The notes beneath the pieces were generated by a model, which saw only the letters and a program-made list of their open reading frames with translations, ran no database searches and was not told the DNA's origin. Shown one piece after another: positions 1-12,133 of a stretch of DNA of 64,000 nt. The DNA is taken from NCBI RefSeq assembly GCF_047948215.1, contig NC_134456.1, positions 196,738,034-196,802,033 on the forward strand, in the 5' to 3' direction. This DNA comes from Lycorma delicatula. Its lineage: Eukaryota > Arthropoda > Insecta > Hemiptera > Fulgoridae. A program made the translations under genes and the position numbers. Within the stretch, counting starts at the first letter, position 1, and each line of letters opens with the position of its first letter.

Positions 1-610
1 TTCTTTTGCGAGGACTATGCGATCTACTCCGCCTTGAAAGTTATCGAGACCGGTAATTACGACAGCTTTCTAATAGTTAGCGACTCTAGGAGTGTACTTG
101 ACAGCTTGAGCTGCAGACGTTCTGAAAACATCATCCAGATTATTCGTGATATACTTTCGAAGATAAATAAGACTGTAGTATTGGTATGAGTCCCTGGCCA
201 TTGTGGCATCCTCGGGAACGAACAGGCCGATGAGGCTGCCAAGATAGCGGCTATAAATGGCCTCTGAGTACAATTAACATGTGAGAGAGAGACTTCGTGA
301 GGTCCGTCCGAGTAAAATTGAGAGCTTAGTGGAAAAGTTCTGGCTGCTGAGTCCTCCCGCGCCATTACATAACATCCGGAAGAATTTGCTCGAGAAACCT
401 TTTTCCCCGAGCAACACAAGAGACTAAGTCATTTTAACTCGGCTAAGGATTGGACACACCAGGCTCACCCACGCTTATCTATTTCGCTCTCCTCAGCAGA
501 TCTGTGACACGTGCAAGTTCAAATGGTTCGTGTACCACCTGATCTTTGATTACTCAATCTTTGGAACCATCCGAAAAAACTTAGACCTGGGATCTCAGAC
601 ATGAAATCTC
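1..610 (+). pseudogene. LINE ORF2 C-terminus: RNase H domain plus Cys-rich tail, broken
   Basis: Frame 1 reads an RNase H core with SDSRSVLDSL (catalytic Asp present) and then VPGHCGILGNEQADEAAK, the conserved His/Asp end of the fold. A TGA at 187-189 interrupts the frame just before VPGH, where Trp is usual, so a single TGG-to-TGA change would explain it. A second TGA lies at about 268-270. In another frame, about 440-590 reads RLRIGHTRLTHAYL and a C-x2-C pair, so at least one frameshift is also present. RNase H would remove the RNA template during reverse transcription. This copy is inactive. Open reading frames on the opposite strand here are shadows. Confidence 0.78.
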
Positions 611-870
611 TTCTAAACCGGAAAGAAGGTCTAAAATGACAGTTACAGTTCCTCTCCTAGAATGCACTGAAGAATGCAATTTAGTGTTTTTTTTTCTGAC
701 TTGTATAATTTTGTTTGTGTTTGTCGTTTGTTGTCTTTGTTTATTATTTATTATTCCGGTTTCTTTATTATTTATTTTTGTTATTTATGATCATGTACTG
801 TTATTTTAGTGGCTAACGACTGTAACTGTTGATGCGACTGTAAATAAAAACATTAAAAAGAAAGAAAAAA
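1..870 (+). mobile_element. 3' end of a non-LTR retrotransposon (RNase H-bearing LINE)
   Basis: The window opens inside a LINE that reads on the plus strand. It shows an RNase H domain, then a downstream segment with the pattern RLRIGHTRLTHAYL followed by a Cys-x2-Cys pair, a T-rich untranslated region, and an A-rich tail at about 842-870. This order (RNase H, then an RIGHTRLTH block with a Cys cluster) is known for I-type and related LINEs that carry RNase H. The reverse transcriptase would lie upstream of position 1. The A-rich tail marks the 3' end. The 5' extent and any target duplication cannot be judged from this window. Confidence 0.8.
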
Positions 871-1578
871 ATAGTGTTTTTCTTCCATTTGATGAACCGC
901 GAGACGCGAATATGTTACTTTTTCCTCAAAAAGGTGAGTTTACGAATGATGCCGCTAGGTAGCAGTACTTAATAGTACTAGGTGGCGTACAATAAGTTGA
1001 TAATGTACTTGAAATAATAAAATTAAAAAAATATATACTACAGCTTGTTTTAATATAAAATGCTCTTACGTAAGTGAAAATACTGAAGATAGAACAATTT
1101 TTTTTTTAATTCGCATCCCTTCATTAAAAAAAAAATAATAAAGGTATTGGTTTACAAGAGATTAAAATTGCTAATAAACAAATACACGAACAGTAGGTAA
1201 GTGTTGGAAATGTGACAACAACGATTTGTTACATAAAACAGAAATAAATACGATTGGCCAAATAAAAAAAACATTCATTTCATAATAATGATAATAATAA
1301 TATAAAAAGTGTGTCTACGGATACGATAAAAATCGAGGGTTACACTTATAAAGTAATAAGTGCAATATTACATCACGGGATCTTCGATTCCACTAGTTTT
1401 ATTAAAAAAAGGAAAAATATGGTATGAAGTAAATGATATGACTATAAAAAAAAGAGACAGAAATTAAAAGATATGTATTTGTTTGTTCAAGAAATGCAAT
1501 AAATTTTAATAACAAATCCATATGATAACAATCAGTAATTCATAAAAAAAAAGAATAATTTAACAAAAAGCAGTGATA
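871..1578. other. AT-rich spacer, no gene seen
   Basis: Poly-A and poly-T runs and short A/T motifs only. A small inverted repeat around 958-985 (AGTACT pairing within a GGTAGCAG block) is the only local structure. No open reading frame with recognisable protein sequence was found. Confidence 0.6.
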
Positions 1579-2221
1579 TCCAAAAAAAATTACAATAAAT
1601 TGTAAACCGTACGGTAAGAGTCTCGCAGGTATCATTTCTTCCGCTCAAAAAAAATTTCTGTAATATAAATAAAACTATTTTTAACAAAATGATGCTGATA
1701 TTAACAAAAAGACTACATTTCTATTATCAAAATCTATTATTAATTTAGAATTTTGTTTAACAATATGTGTTAAATATTTTTAATAGACAATAGATACACA
1801 GTAATAGATAATAAACAGTGTTTAAGCGCTACATAATATAAGCAAAAAATAGAAAAATTTGTTACGAAACTCTTATCTCTGTAAATGTGTTATGTGTTAG
1901 ATAAAAATGAAATCGGGCCGGTTTGAGTTTTGTACCAAATTTTTCTATATTTTGCTTAGTATATGGAACACTTAAACATTATCTATTATTGTATATCTAT
2001 TATCTATTACATATATTTAACATGTATTTTTTTAAACAAAATTCTAAATTAATAACAAATTTTGATAATAGAAATGTCATGTTTTACCGTTTTTTATATC
2101 AGTGTAATTTTGTTAAAAACAGTTTTATTTATATTACAGAAATTTTTGTTTTTTGAGCGGAAAAAATGATATCTGCGAGACTCTTACTGTACGTTTTACA
2201 ATTTCATTGTATTTTTTTGGA
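1579..2221. mobile_element. Fold-back (long inverted repeat) element, 643 bp, flanked by TA
   Basis: The sequence from 1579 to about 1871 is repeated as its reverse complement from about 1924 to 2221, with a loop of about 50 nt between. The arms run the full length: the outer ends read TCCAAAAA and TTTTTTGGA, the next block contains GTCTCGCAG / CTGCGAGAC, and the inner block AAAAATTTG / CAAATTTTT is also matched. Divergence between arms is low, with scattered substitutions and small indels. TA dinucleotides at 1577-1578 and 2222-2223 flank it, as expected for a TA-target (Tc1/mariner-type) MITE, but a host hairpin-RNA locus cannot be excluded. An open frame at 1923-2156 lies entirely in the right arm and has no protein-like composition. 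Confidence 0.85.
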
Positions 2222-2641
2222 TACATTTATTTACAGTATATATATTGTATTACATATATATATATATAAAATACAAAAAAAGATATAAAGAACAAAAAAA
2301 AAAATTTTTAATATTTTATAACGTAAATTTAATTCGATTATCTTTGTAATAGTATTCATTCGATTAATTCGAATCATTCAGTTCAAACCAAGCTCATACA
2401 GTGATAGTACTTACAGTTCATAAATCATTAATTCAATTCATTAAATTTTGTGCTTCAACTGGCTATTACATATATATGTATATATTTTTTTTCAAGATGA
2501 TATATATCAAAAATTCTTCTCAGTTATGCCATGAAACATAGGTAAAAATTTGGTTGGGATTGATCGAGTAGTTTTTTTTGTTTATCCCGAACAAACAAAT
2601 TTCTCTTTCTATAATTAGTATTTATACTATCATATAAAGAG

Positions 2642-2668
2642 GATATATATATATATATATTATATATC

Positions 2669-2703
<35 letters not shown>
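2642..2703. repeat. (AT)n microsatellite
   Basis: Near-continuous alternating A and T with a few TATATCT interruptions. Confidence 0.9.
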
Positions 2704-2708
<5 letters not shown>

Positions 2709-4901
2709 TATATATCATATTCACAAACTAACAGAAAAATTAAAATTTTCCTAATATTATTACAATATTGATATTTCTTTCGATCGGAAAATAATTTAAC
2801 GGCACATTTTTCGTTTAACTTTGTGAAGGAAAATTAGTTATGATATATTTCAGATGAGATTGTATATAAATATAATACATATTTATTTATTATAATAAAT
2901 ATTATGGTTTAATTACAGTTTTAAAGAAAAAGAAAGAAAGAGCAAGGCTAAGTTAATGGTAGTATCAATGAACGCACAATATGTCAGGTTAGGTCTCACG
3001 TCAACGAAGCGTATTCTAATAGACATATTTAATATTAATACAATAAGCTATAATGTACGCTGATTTACCAAACATTATGTTTTCACAAAAGTATTATGCC
3101 TAAATATGAAGTGGCGAGTATATATACTTCACATATCTACATCTTCATGACGTCAGGCTATCATCCAGTCAGACATTCAACTTCAGCTTTCGTCTGGTTT
3201 CATACATAATTTTTTTTTAAACATTTTTTCCTAAAATTATAAGTTATAAAAAATAAAACAACACTATATGAAAAAGTTCTAATGACAAAGAGAGCGTACG
3301 TTATTAAATTTGCATAACTTTTGGAAAAAAAAATCAGCTTTATTAAACAAACTGAATACTCATATCTCTTCTCTTGTCTATGAATAATCATATCTGAGTA
3401 TTTATAAAAATGTAAAAAAAAAAAAAATAACTTAAAATGATTTTTCCAAAGAAATAAACTTAACGTAAAGGGTATATCAGTAAATACGATATGCGGTGTA
3501 GATTTGAACAATACGCGCTACGAATTGCAATCCATCAATACCTTAGAATTCTCTTCATTAAACAAACATTGCGTTCAAGAATCTTCATAGCAAGTTACAT
3601 CTCTCCGTGAATTACTAGACGCTTCATGAGTAGATGTCCTTTAAGTTTCGGCATCCGAAATTACCTCTGCGTAAAAGCATTAGTGAAATATTAAACTTAC
3701 CAGCTGCTTTACACTTGTGCAATAAATGTGTGTAATTATGTCAGTGTAAATGGAGTTTGATTAATCAATTAAAATTACATTTTATATACCTGTTTTTTTT
3801 TTGGTGAAGATCAATATTTTTTAATTTGATTTGGAAGTACCAAATTAAGTTCAACATTAAATTTGTTTTTATAATTTGTGATCAATTTGTTTGAAATAAC
3901 TTAGATTTGGTAGTACAGTAACATAAACCTAACTCAATTTGAATTAGTCAGTATCTATTGGTTTGAAAAAAGTTAAATATCAATTTTGATATATTTATAT
4001 TTTAAACATAAATACAATGATGATTTGAAGTTTTGAAATTAAATTCATTGATTTTTTCTTTAAAATTACTCTACAAAATATTTTCGTAATAATGTAAAAT
4101 TTGTATTATACATAACAACGTTTGGGCCTAAATGTCTAATAAATAAAATTTTTAAATAAAAAGAAAATATATATATTGTGTATCGTTTAAAGCGTGGTAA
4201 CTTGATTTTAAATTCATTACTTATGTAGAAGGTTAGTTATTACGCAAAATTTCCTGAGGATGTAAGTTTAGAGCTATTTATAACTAGAGTTATTCACATA
4301 TTTTACTTCATTAATAAAGTTGTAACGTTCATAATTCCTACCGGTAATTAAGCATAATTTCTCATTAAACACATTTATATTAACATAAACATTATACATA
4401 TATCGACAAATATTCAAATTCTGAATAGATTAGTTTTAATTAAAAATAAAAAAATCCCAATTAATATTTTCTATTTTATTTTATTTTTAAAGATTTAAGT
4501 GTATTTTAAGACTTTACCAAAACTAGTAAAGTTTATAAGTACTCTAAAATAACTTACGATCAAACTGAAAATTTAATAGGTTTTTAATTCGCAAAAGTTT
4601 TATTAAAAGGAAAGTTTTTAGGATCTGAAGGAGTTTATATATTGAATGTAAACAAAGAAAGGATTAAGCGTTACAGAAGTTAGTACTATATACTTAACCC
4701 ATGTTTTTATTGTGCTAAGTTATTATATGTAATATATTCTATCCTACACGTTTTACAATGTGTGATCAGGTAACTTCTTTTCATTATTTTCTTCCATGGA
4801 TTAGCCTGTACCATTCATTTTTAATTTTAAATTATACTTTCTTTAATAACATTTCAAAGAAGCCATTAAAATTTAAATGATGTTTAAGCTATTATTAGCT
4901 T

Positions 4902-4922
4902 AATAATAATAATAATAATAAT
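4902..4922. repeat. (AAT)n microsatellite
   Basis: About seven consecutive AAT/TAA triplets. Confidence 0.85.
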
Positions 4923-7900
4923 GTTAGTATGTTATATAAGCCATTAAAATTTATAAAAGTTTGAAAAACACCAAAGAAAAAAATCAGAGGAAAGATGTGC
5001 TGCCATAAAAAGATAATGAATAAAGATTTTTCCATGAAAAAGGTAAATAAATATTACTTAAAATTAATTTACTAAATTGTTAACTTGTTAACTTTGTTTT
5101 TTCTCTACACTTCGGCCTTTCCATTGAGATCTTAACAACTTTAAGACAACCAGTTAGGTAAATAATAATACAAGTCCTTAATTTCAAACATAATAAATAG
5201 TATCCTGTGCTTTCCGTTAATTAAGAGTGCAGTTTCTGCGTTAACATAATACACAATGACAGTTTTACTGAAAATACACAGTTCATGAACTAAATTACCG
5301 TTGTTATTTTTTAATTAGTTATAAATAAAAAAGAAATAGCTCTATAACAACCTATAACTTATATATTGTCTTCTAAGTTTAATGTGCCATCTTAAACTAG
5401 ATGTAATCACCAAAATTTAGTTGAACTGACACGTCACTTCTGAAAATGGCATAGCTCTCTTTAAAATAAGTAACCAATGAAGAGAGACCTACAAGGGAGA
5501 ATGAAGAGTAAAGGGGAGTTTGCATCGTACCTTTTAAATAAAATTGAATAAAATGTTCCATATCATATTCCCGACCTTATTTTAATATCTTATTTTATAT
5601 CTTATATCCATATCTTATTTTAATATTCCCAAAATCCAGGTGATATTCAATCCTATAAGTGGCACTCTCACACGAAATTTTTTTAATTAACATAACTAAT
5701 GTCAAGGAAATCAGCTGTAACAAACGCTTCCTACATTTCAGATGCTTTGCAAGCGTCTAAGAAGATGTGAATGAAATTAAACAGTTTTATCAATATTACA
5801 ATCTAAATTTTATCTAGTGAATAGCAGAATGAAAAAATTGATTACTACTCATTTTTTTCCGTTTCAAAATTGAAAATTTTTATTTTTACTCGCTTTTCTA
5901 TAACACAATATTTTTTTCATGTTTTTCCTCAAATTTTACATCCTTAATTTAAAGTATTTCCTGACAATGTCGAGTGATTAAATTTTGCACAGTTACTAAT
6001 CTCAGGTGACAATGCAATATTCAATCATTACTTTTGCAAACATCCCCCCCGTACAGGGGTAAATTAAGGGTGCGGGTGTAAAAAATGTCAATATACGATG
6101 TCTTTTGAAATTCAAATTAACCTACTAATTAAACTCATGCAATGTACGATAATAATTTGATTAAAGTATGACTAAAAAGTAAAAAGCAAGTTTTTAAAAA
6201 CTTTGTAAAAGTTTTGTCATATTATTTCTGGTGAAAAAAAAATCTTTATGATTAACGGAATTGAATTTTTAATTAATATACGATATCTAATGGAAAGACA
6301 TCCATTCATTCCGAACAAAATTTGAAAAGCACATTTCATAATCTAACAGAAAGAGATAAAAATCTAATACAAGAATTATCACAAAAAATTCAGAAATATT
6401 CAAATGTTCCATCTGTATCAATAAAGTTATTTTTATTTCTGAGAATTTTAAATTATATGAATAAATCTCAATATTGATTAATCAAAGAAGAGCTCCTTTA
6501 CTACATGTTACTGCAATTCTAACCAACTGTAGAAGAGAGCGTCCTAATTAACTAGTCTAATATTTAACTTACTTAGACTGAACAGACAACAAAACAAACT
6601 AACCACAAAAGCATTTATTCTAACTGACGTTAAATACACATACGACACAACAAACTTGAACAAAGAAAATCCTCTTTAATTTAAAAAGTAATGTTTTTAT
6701 TATTTTTATATAATATAAATAAAAGTATCCTTGGTTTAACATCATTATTAATTTTAATTTAATAATTTCTATTATTATTTAAGAATAAGATATAAATTAA
6801 ACAATTTGATAAAAAATGGTAAAATCACCTGAAGAATTATTCTACGTAATTACAGAAATTTTATTAAGTAAAAAACAAACCGTATTATTTCTTCATAAAC
6901 TACAATACTTGATAAATTATTACTTCATCGTAAAATCTTCCCGATATAGTTTTTCGATTTTTATTTTATAAAATTTTAGTATGTTTGACCAGTGACATAT
7001 TCTATATTTTCCCCGTTTTTAGCATCAACCGATTACTGCAAAGAAATATTATACTTTTAGTTAATAGCACTTCAAATTTTTTATTATTTGTTCACCAATG
7101 TTTCATTTTTGTTAGCGCTTACTCACATACTCCTTCAGATAGCATTGCCCAATAGTCTTTATTACCGGTAAAATCAAGTATTATTAACAATTGTTTTTAA
7201 ATATTATATTTTGATAAAAAAGAGAATTTAAAAAATAATTCAATTTCAAATAAATCTTTAGAAGATTTTTACAAATACTTAAAAGCTTTGAACATCAGCG
7301 TACAATGTTTTAACATGATGTTAAAAGGTTAAAACATGTTACATACTTTATAGTCTAAAACAATAACAGCCTGTAACAATAATAATAATAATAATGCATA
7401 AGACCAGGATTTAAAATAAATTAATATTTCATCACTATTCCAAACATCTTTCAATCTGGGCGCAGCTTATAGGAGCTTCAGTGACTGAACATATAGTTTT
7501 TTTCAGTATATGTGTATTAATATATTACACACGTATTGCACATTGTATCTATTACATTATTTTATGTCATACTAACTTGTATAGGTAATAAAAGTTATTG
7601 TCTTATTCTTTTTCCTTATTAGTGTAATAGAGCCTTCGTTTGCTTGTACAGACTCCATTTCTACGTCGATATACATACGTAGGCTTAACTTTTTTGACAT
7701 TGTGGCAATATTTTTACATTTTTTTCCTGAGTAACAAGTACACTTAACGTTTTCTGTTAGTTTATAAATATTGCTCCTATTGAGAACCAACTTAAATATT
7801 ATAAGTAGTTAAAAATGTTTTTTAATAACGAACTATTAATTATAATTTAAAAAAAATTGATTTAGAAGTGTATTATTTAGGAAGATTTTTACAACTATTA

Positions 7901-9591
7901 AAAATCTCTGTGAACGTGATATATTCTTTCACTTAAAGGTTCTGTTAAGAATAAATATGTTTTAAATACCATTTAGATATCTGTAAAATAGAGGCACTGC
8001 ACAAAACTCCACCCTTGCACCTCGACTATTTTTTACTTTTATAACTGCATGACCTATCATAATTTACAGAATACAAAAACGTTTTTATTTGTAGATAATT
8101 AATTTTTTTTAATAAGGGAAAAGTATTTTGAAAACCTCTACCTAACCAAGTAACATTTCGCGTATTAAATTTAAATTGTTTAATGATATCCAAAAGGGAG
8201 TAATGCTTGAATATACATAATAAAAAAAAGTATACGGGACTAATCAAAATCACATATTTTTGAAAAATCGTTAAAAAAAATATTAAACATTTTTATGTGT
8301 AATTACCTATATGTAATAAAAGAAACAAAAACTTTACTCATATGCAATTTCTTAAATAAATATTACCGGGAACTTAAGTCAATGCAGTGCCAAAACCTAG
8401 AGACTTTTATCATCAGTTCAAAACTGTTTTTAATGTTAAATCAATTAAAATAAGATTTTACTGTCATTAGAAGTAAAAAATAATCGATAAATAATTTTAT
8501 TTTTTTATGCTTTACATTTTAAAAAGCAAATTACTTCCCAAATAAAGGAGTTGTTAATGTTTTCTTAGATGAAAAATTATAAAAACCTACGTGTTGTTTG
8601 TTTATTGTTTGCTAAATTGGTAAATATTTTTTGAATAATGTTAACAAATCTATATTTGAATTAAGTGCTGGAACGTGATCCTAACTAGTAATGACTACGG
8701 TTATATAATATAGATGACAAATTTTCTAATTTTTTCCGCAACATATATTTTTAAATAACAAAGATTTTTAACTCCTATTTAAATCTCAATAAACATGAAT
8801 ACTGTTAAATACTTTTTCTCATTCAAATAATATATAATATAAAATACAATAATACAATATAATATATATGTAGATAAATAAATAAATAATACATTAATAA
8901 TTACAGTAATTATAAACTTTGGGACATTTCATTTTACATGAAAAATTTAACAGGAAAAATTTTACGTTACTATATTCCAACCTTTCTCTTTTCAGTTTAA
9001 TTTTTAGTACTTTAAAATAAGTTAACGCTGCCTTACAATAACAGGTTCAGAGTAAAACCCTAACAACGAACTATTATTCGAAGAATAACGAGATCTAAAA
9101 AAAAAGAAAATAAACAAATAAAATTTGGCTTTGCTAATGTTCTTTTTTTTATTTTTTAATAAATTCAAAACTTCTATGTTATTCTAAGGATAACAACTAA
9201 TATAGTATAAGGAAGGATAGTATAAATCTTTATTTTAGATAAGTTATGACACTGTTTCCTGGTAACCAAAATTTGCACGCGCAGCGTCCTCTTAGTAGCC
9301 AAATACGCTTGTTTTTAACAATAAAAATAAATAATACTTCTTGTTCTTCTCAAGAATTCATATTTTGTGCAAATTAAACCAGTATAATGATTTAGTTGGA
9401 TGTACAGAAAATGTTGGTTTCTAAAAAAAAGAAAAGCTTTAAAAATAAATAAATAACTTGAAAATCCGGATATGTAATGAATTTTTATAGAACTTAGCCA
9501 AATTTCCTACAGTTTTACTATTAAAATTACAAAATTCCTCCTAAAATTATAAACTTCTATATATATTAATTATAAACTTAATATTATAAAC

Positions 9592-9594
<3 letters not shown>

Positions 9595-9655
<61 letters not shown>
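9595..9655. repeat. Compound (AT)n(AG)n microsatellite
   Basis: About 19 AT units pass directly into about 11 AG units. The downstream block (about 9656-9905) is less AT-rich than its surroundings, so the microsatellite may belong to a larger interspersed repeat. Confidence 0.9.
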
Positions 9656-9905
9656 AAAGTTAAGAAAAAAGTTTTTATAAACACTGGTCAGAAAATGGTT
9701 CGTTAGCGAGTTTCGGCTCGTGAAACATTTATCCCTGCTTTCTACTCGCTCTGTGAAATTAAACAGTAGTAAAATTCTTGGTGTTCAAATGGAGGGGTAA
9801 ATTTGGTGCTTCCTTATGGTTATGATCTGAAAAATTGAATAAAAGTGGCCCTAGAGCTCTATCTCACTTAGGTTTGAAGAAAAAAACGGGGTAAAACACG
9901 AAAAT
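9656..9905. other. Complex non-coding block after the microsatellite, possible interspersed repeat
   Basis: This stretch has mixed composition, including an imperfect inverted motif GCGAGTTTCGGCTCG near 9707-9721. It has no open frame of note and no second copy in this window. Compound microsatellite plus complex flank resembles the arrangement at 35380-36070, but the sequences are not alike, so membership in a repeat family is a guess. Confidence 0.25.
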
Positions 9906-10892
9906 GTTTTGACGGAAAATACACTTTTTTAGGTTTGGAATAAAATAACTTTGTACACAATTTAATTCTGGGGTAATTTATGTAAATAATGTCTATTAAA
10001 ATTAAACGTAAATTTGAGAAGTTCTATTTAATTAGAAACAAAACACACAAACTGGATCGGAAAAGCGATTCCGTGCAAATTTGGAATCACTCAGTATATC
10101 AATTATAAAAAATGATGGTAATTCTTACCTTTCAATTTTAATGAAAAAATAAAACCACAAAACTAAATAAAATTAAATTAAACATTATAAAAAAAAAAAT
10201 AAATACTCGACTTCATAATCTTCTATAAACATAATTCTTAGAATATTTAGAAAATGAGCAGTTTTTAAAATTGTTTAAAAAATATTTTACAATTCAGATC
10301 CAATTAAAATGAATTTTTATCGCTTATTTTTATAAGTTCTCTTCTTTTAAAATAAAAAACATATTTTTATTTATACGACAAAAAGAGAAACAAAATCAAT
10401 CTCTATTTGAACCTAAGTAGAATTCTGAAAAGTGTTCTAATTGCAACAAAAACACTTTCTTTAACATCTCATTGACTTGATATTCTGAATTATCATCGTT
10501 GTAGAAATTATGAACTCAGTTTGAAAGGTTTATTTGAAATAAATATTGATAATAATTAACTGCAGGTGTAAGTAAAAGAATTTGTACGATTTACACTATT
10601 TTATAAATTCAAAATTATCTTTGTTATGATGAGGACCATGGATATAAAAATATAAGATTAATTTTCAGTAATTTAAAATTGATTTGAAATAACAAGTTTA
10701 ATTACTTATTTTTGCTATGAGTGTTGGTATTTATTTGTTACCATTGATAGGAAGCTTCGGTCGAGATTAAAAAAAAAATATTTCATACGTATATTGTTCA
10801 AAATTTTATTTCCTTTAATTGCCTGAGAATTTTAAATTAAATTTACCCAACATTATCTGGCTGACATTTTTACTTTATTGGTCGACTTTATT
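9906..10892. other. AT-rich spacer, no gene seen
   Basis: Poly-A runs and low-complexity A/T sequence, with no recognisable coding or structured element. Confidence 0.55.
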
Positions 10893-11579
10893 ACTTCCTT
10901 GCACGAAGTAAAGAAGTATTGTGATAGCGAAAAATTTCAATTTCAATAGAAATATTCATTTTGACCATCCCTGAATCCACATCGACTTGTTTCGGCATGA
11001 TGTCTGTACATACGTACGTATGTATGTATGTATGTATCTCCATAACTCAAAATCGATTAGCCGTAGTATGTTGAAATTTTGGATTTAGGACAGTTATAAA
11101 ATCTAGTTGTGCATCTCCCCTTTTGATTGCAATCGACTGAACCAAAAGTGTACAAAATCGAAAAAAAATCTGGATTTTGGACTCTCTTAACTGCAGTAGT
11201 AAGCCCTCATTGAGAGATTTTCAACGATATATCAGAAGTGTTACTTATTTTCATTCGTTCCAAAGTTATAGCAAAACGAAATTTTAATTAATGAAATATT
11301 TGGATTTTATAAGGCGAAGGCACATTGGTTCGAATCAGACCTCACCTCCCTTTTATTATCTTTTTTTTTAATATAAATATATTGATTTATTAATTATTAT
11401 TAATTATTAACCTCTGATTGTAAAAAAAAAAAATAAATAATAATTCAACAACATTAAGAGAAAAAAAAAAAAACAGAAGATATTAATGAATATAATTTTA
11501 TGTACTTTTCTTTTAAAAATATGTGTACATGTAATTTATTAGGCATACAAGAAAGTCGTGTGGTGTCCACATCAGATTT
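10893..11579 (+). repeat. Family A repeat, copy 1 (about 690 bp, both ends present)
   Basis: First of six copies of one interspersed family in this window. One end carries a hairpin with stem ACTTCCTT/AAGGAAGT; this copy has small changes (GCACG, AAAGAAGT). The body includes a GTAC/GTAT microsatellite (about 11012-11036), conserved blocks such as GTTGAAATTTTGGATTTAGG and ATTGCAATCGA, a GGTTCGAATC motif near 11327 like a tRNA B box, and a poly-A/T stretch. The other end carries ATGTGG-type hairpin arms around TGTCC, then CATCAGATTT. It is non-coding. The subterminal GTACAAGGAAGT at one end and ACTTCCTTGTAC at the other form an inverted pair, as in non-autonomous DNA elements such as HINEs; that class assignment is inference. 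Confidence 0.85.
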
Positions 11580-11861
11580 GGTGAAACAACTGATTATTCG
11601 TTTTTGTTTTCATTTTGTTGATGGTTACATCATAATAATTTGATAAACAAAGTATTAGACAGATATAAGACTTAACATTTACTTAAAAAGGGACTTTTAC
11701 TCTATTCTAATGTCAGGTAAGATTGTGGAATTAATAATTGTATAAATATTTGATATTAATAAAATCTAATATTTTAGCAATTGTTAACTGTCCACTTTAT
11801 TAAAGAATTGGGGGATCGTATCTCACTTTCAAATCAAATAGGTTTAAATGAAGTACAGTAA

Positions 11862-11923
11862 AAATGTGTACATGTAATTTAATAGGCGTACAAGGAAGTC
11901 ATGTGGTGTCCACATCAGATTTT
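11862..11923 (+). repeat. Solo terminal fragment of family A
   Basis: About 62 bp repeat the last 60 bp of the preceding copy nearly exactly, from TGTGTACATGTAATTTA through the GTGTCCAC hairpin to CATCAGATTT. It sits 343 bp beyond that copy's own end. The sequence between (11580-11861) is plain AT-rich DNA. Confidence 0.8.
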
Positions 11924-12069
11924 TAACTAATAAGGAGTTAGTAGTTCATAGTTCAAATAATTAATTTTGCCAAAATGAAGGCGGTAACAGGTTCCCCAAA
12001 AGAAATGAAAATATAACTAAAAGAAAAGTGGAACCCTTTTCTTCACTTCACGCTTTTCTTCCCCATCAG

Positions 12070-12108
12070 TATTTAAGAGCCCAGTATTTAATAAAATTTC
12101 AATCAGTC
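12070..12108 (+). promoter_or_regulatory. Possible core promoter of the FLYWCH/MULE gene
   Basis: TATTTAA at 12070-12076 is followed about 34 bp downstream by AATCAGTC (12101-12108), which matches the arthropod initiator TCAGT. The ATG of the FLYWCH frame is at 12134. Spacing is near that of insect TATA-Inr promoters, but AT-rich DNA yields TATA-like strings often. Confidence 0.22.
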
Positions 12109-12133
12109 TGTTCTAACTGACTGAATTAGAGCC

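Larger units (their letters stand above)
2224..9594. other. Long AT-rich desert, no gene seen
   Basis: About 7.4 kb of very AT-rich sequence with homopolymer runs. Short simple repeats occur at 2642-2703, 4902-4922 and about 7378-7395. The open frames of 70-100 codons here (3200-3511, 7572-7790, 8026-8253, all minus strand) are dominated by Phe, Lys, Ile, Asn and Tyr from A/T runs and match no family I know. Long introns or intergenic DNA would look the same. Confidence 0.6.

Noticed and set aside
1923..2156. 77-codon plus-strand open frame
   Set aside because: It lies wholly in the right arm of the fold-back element and has Phe/Tyr/Ile/Asn-rich, A/T-driven composition.
3119..3180. TATATATA followed by a TGACGTCA palindrome and CAGTC initiator-like sequence
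   Set aside because: Spacing is only roughly promoter-like, and no coding frame with a credible start follows; ATG at about 3268 is followed by a stop after four codons.
3200..3511. 103-codon minus-strand open frame
   Set aside because: Composition is that of poly-A/T runs and no domain pattern is visible.
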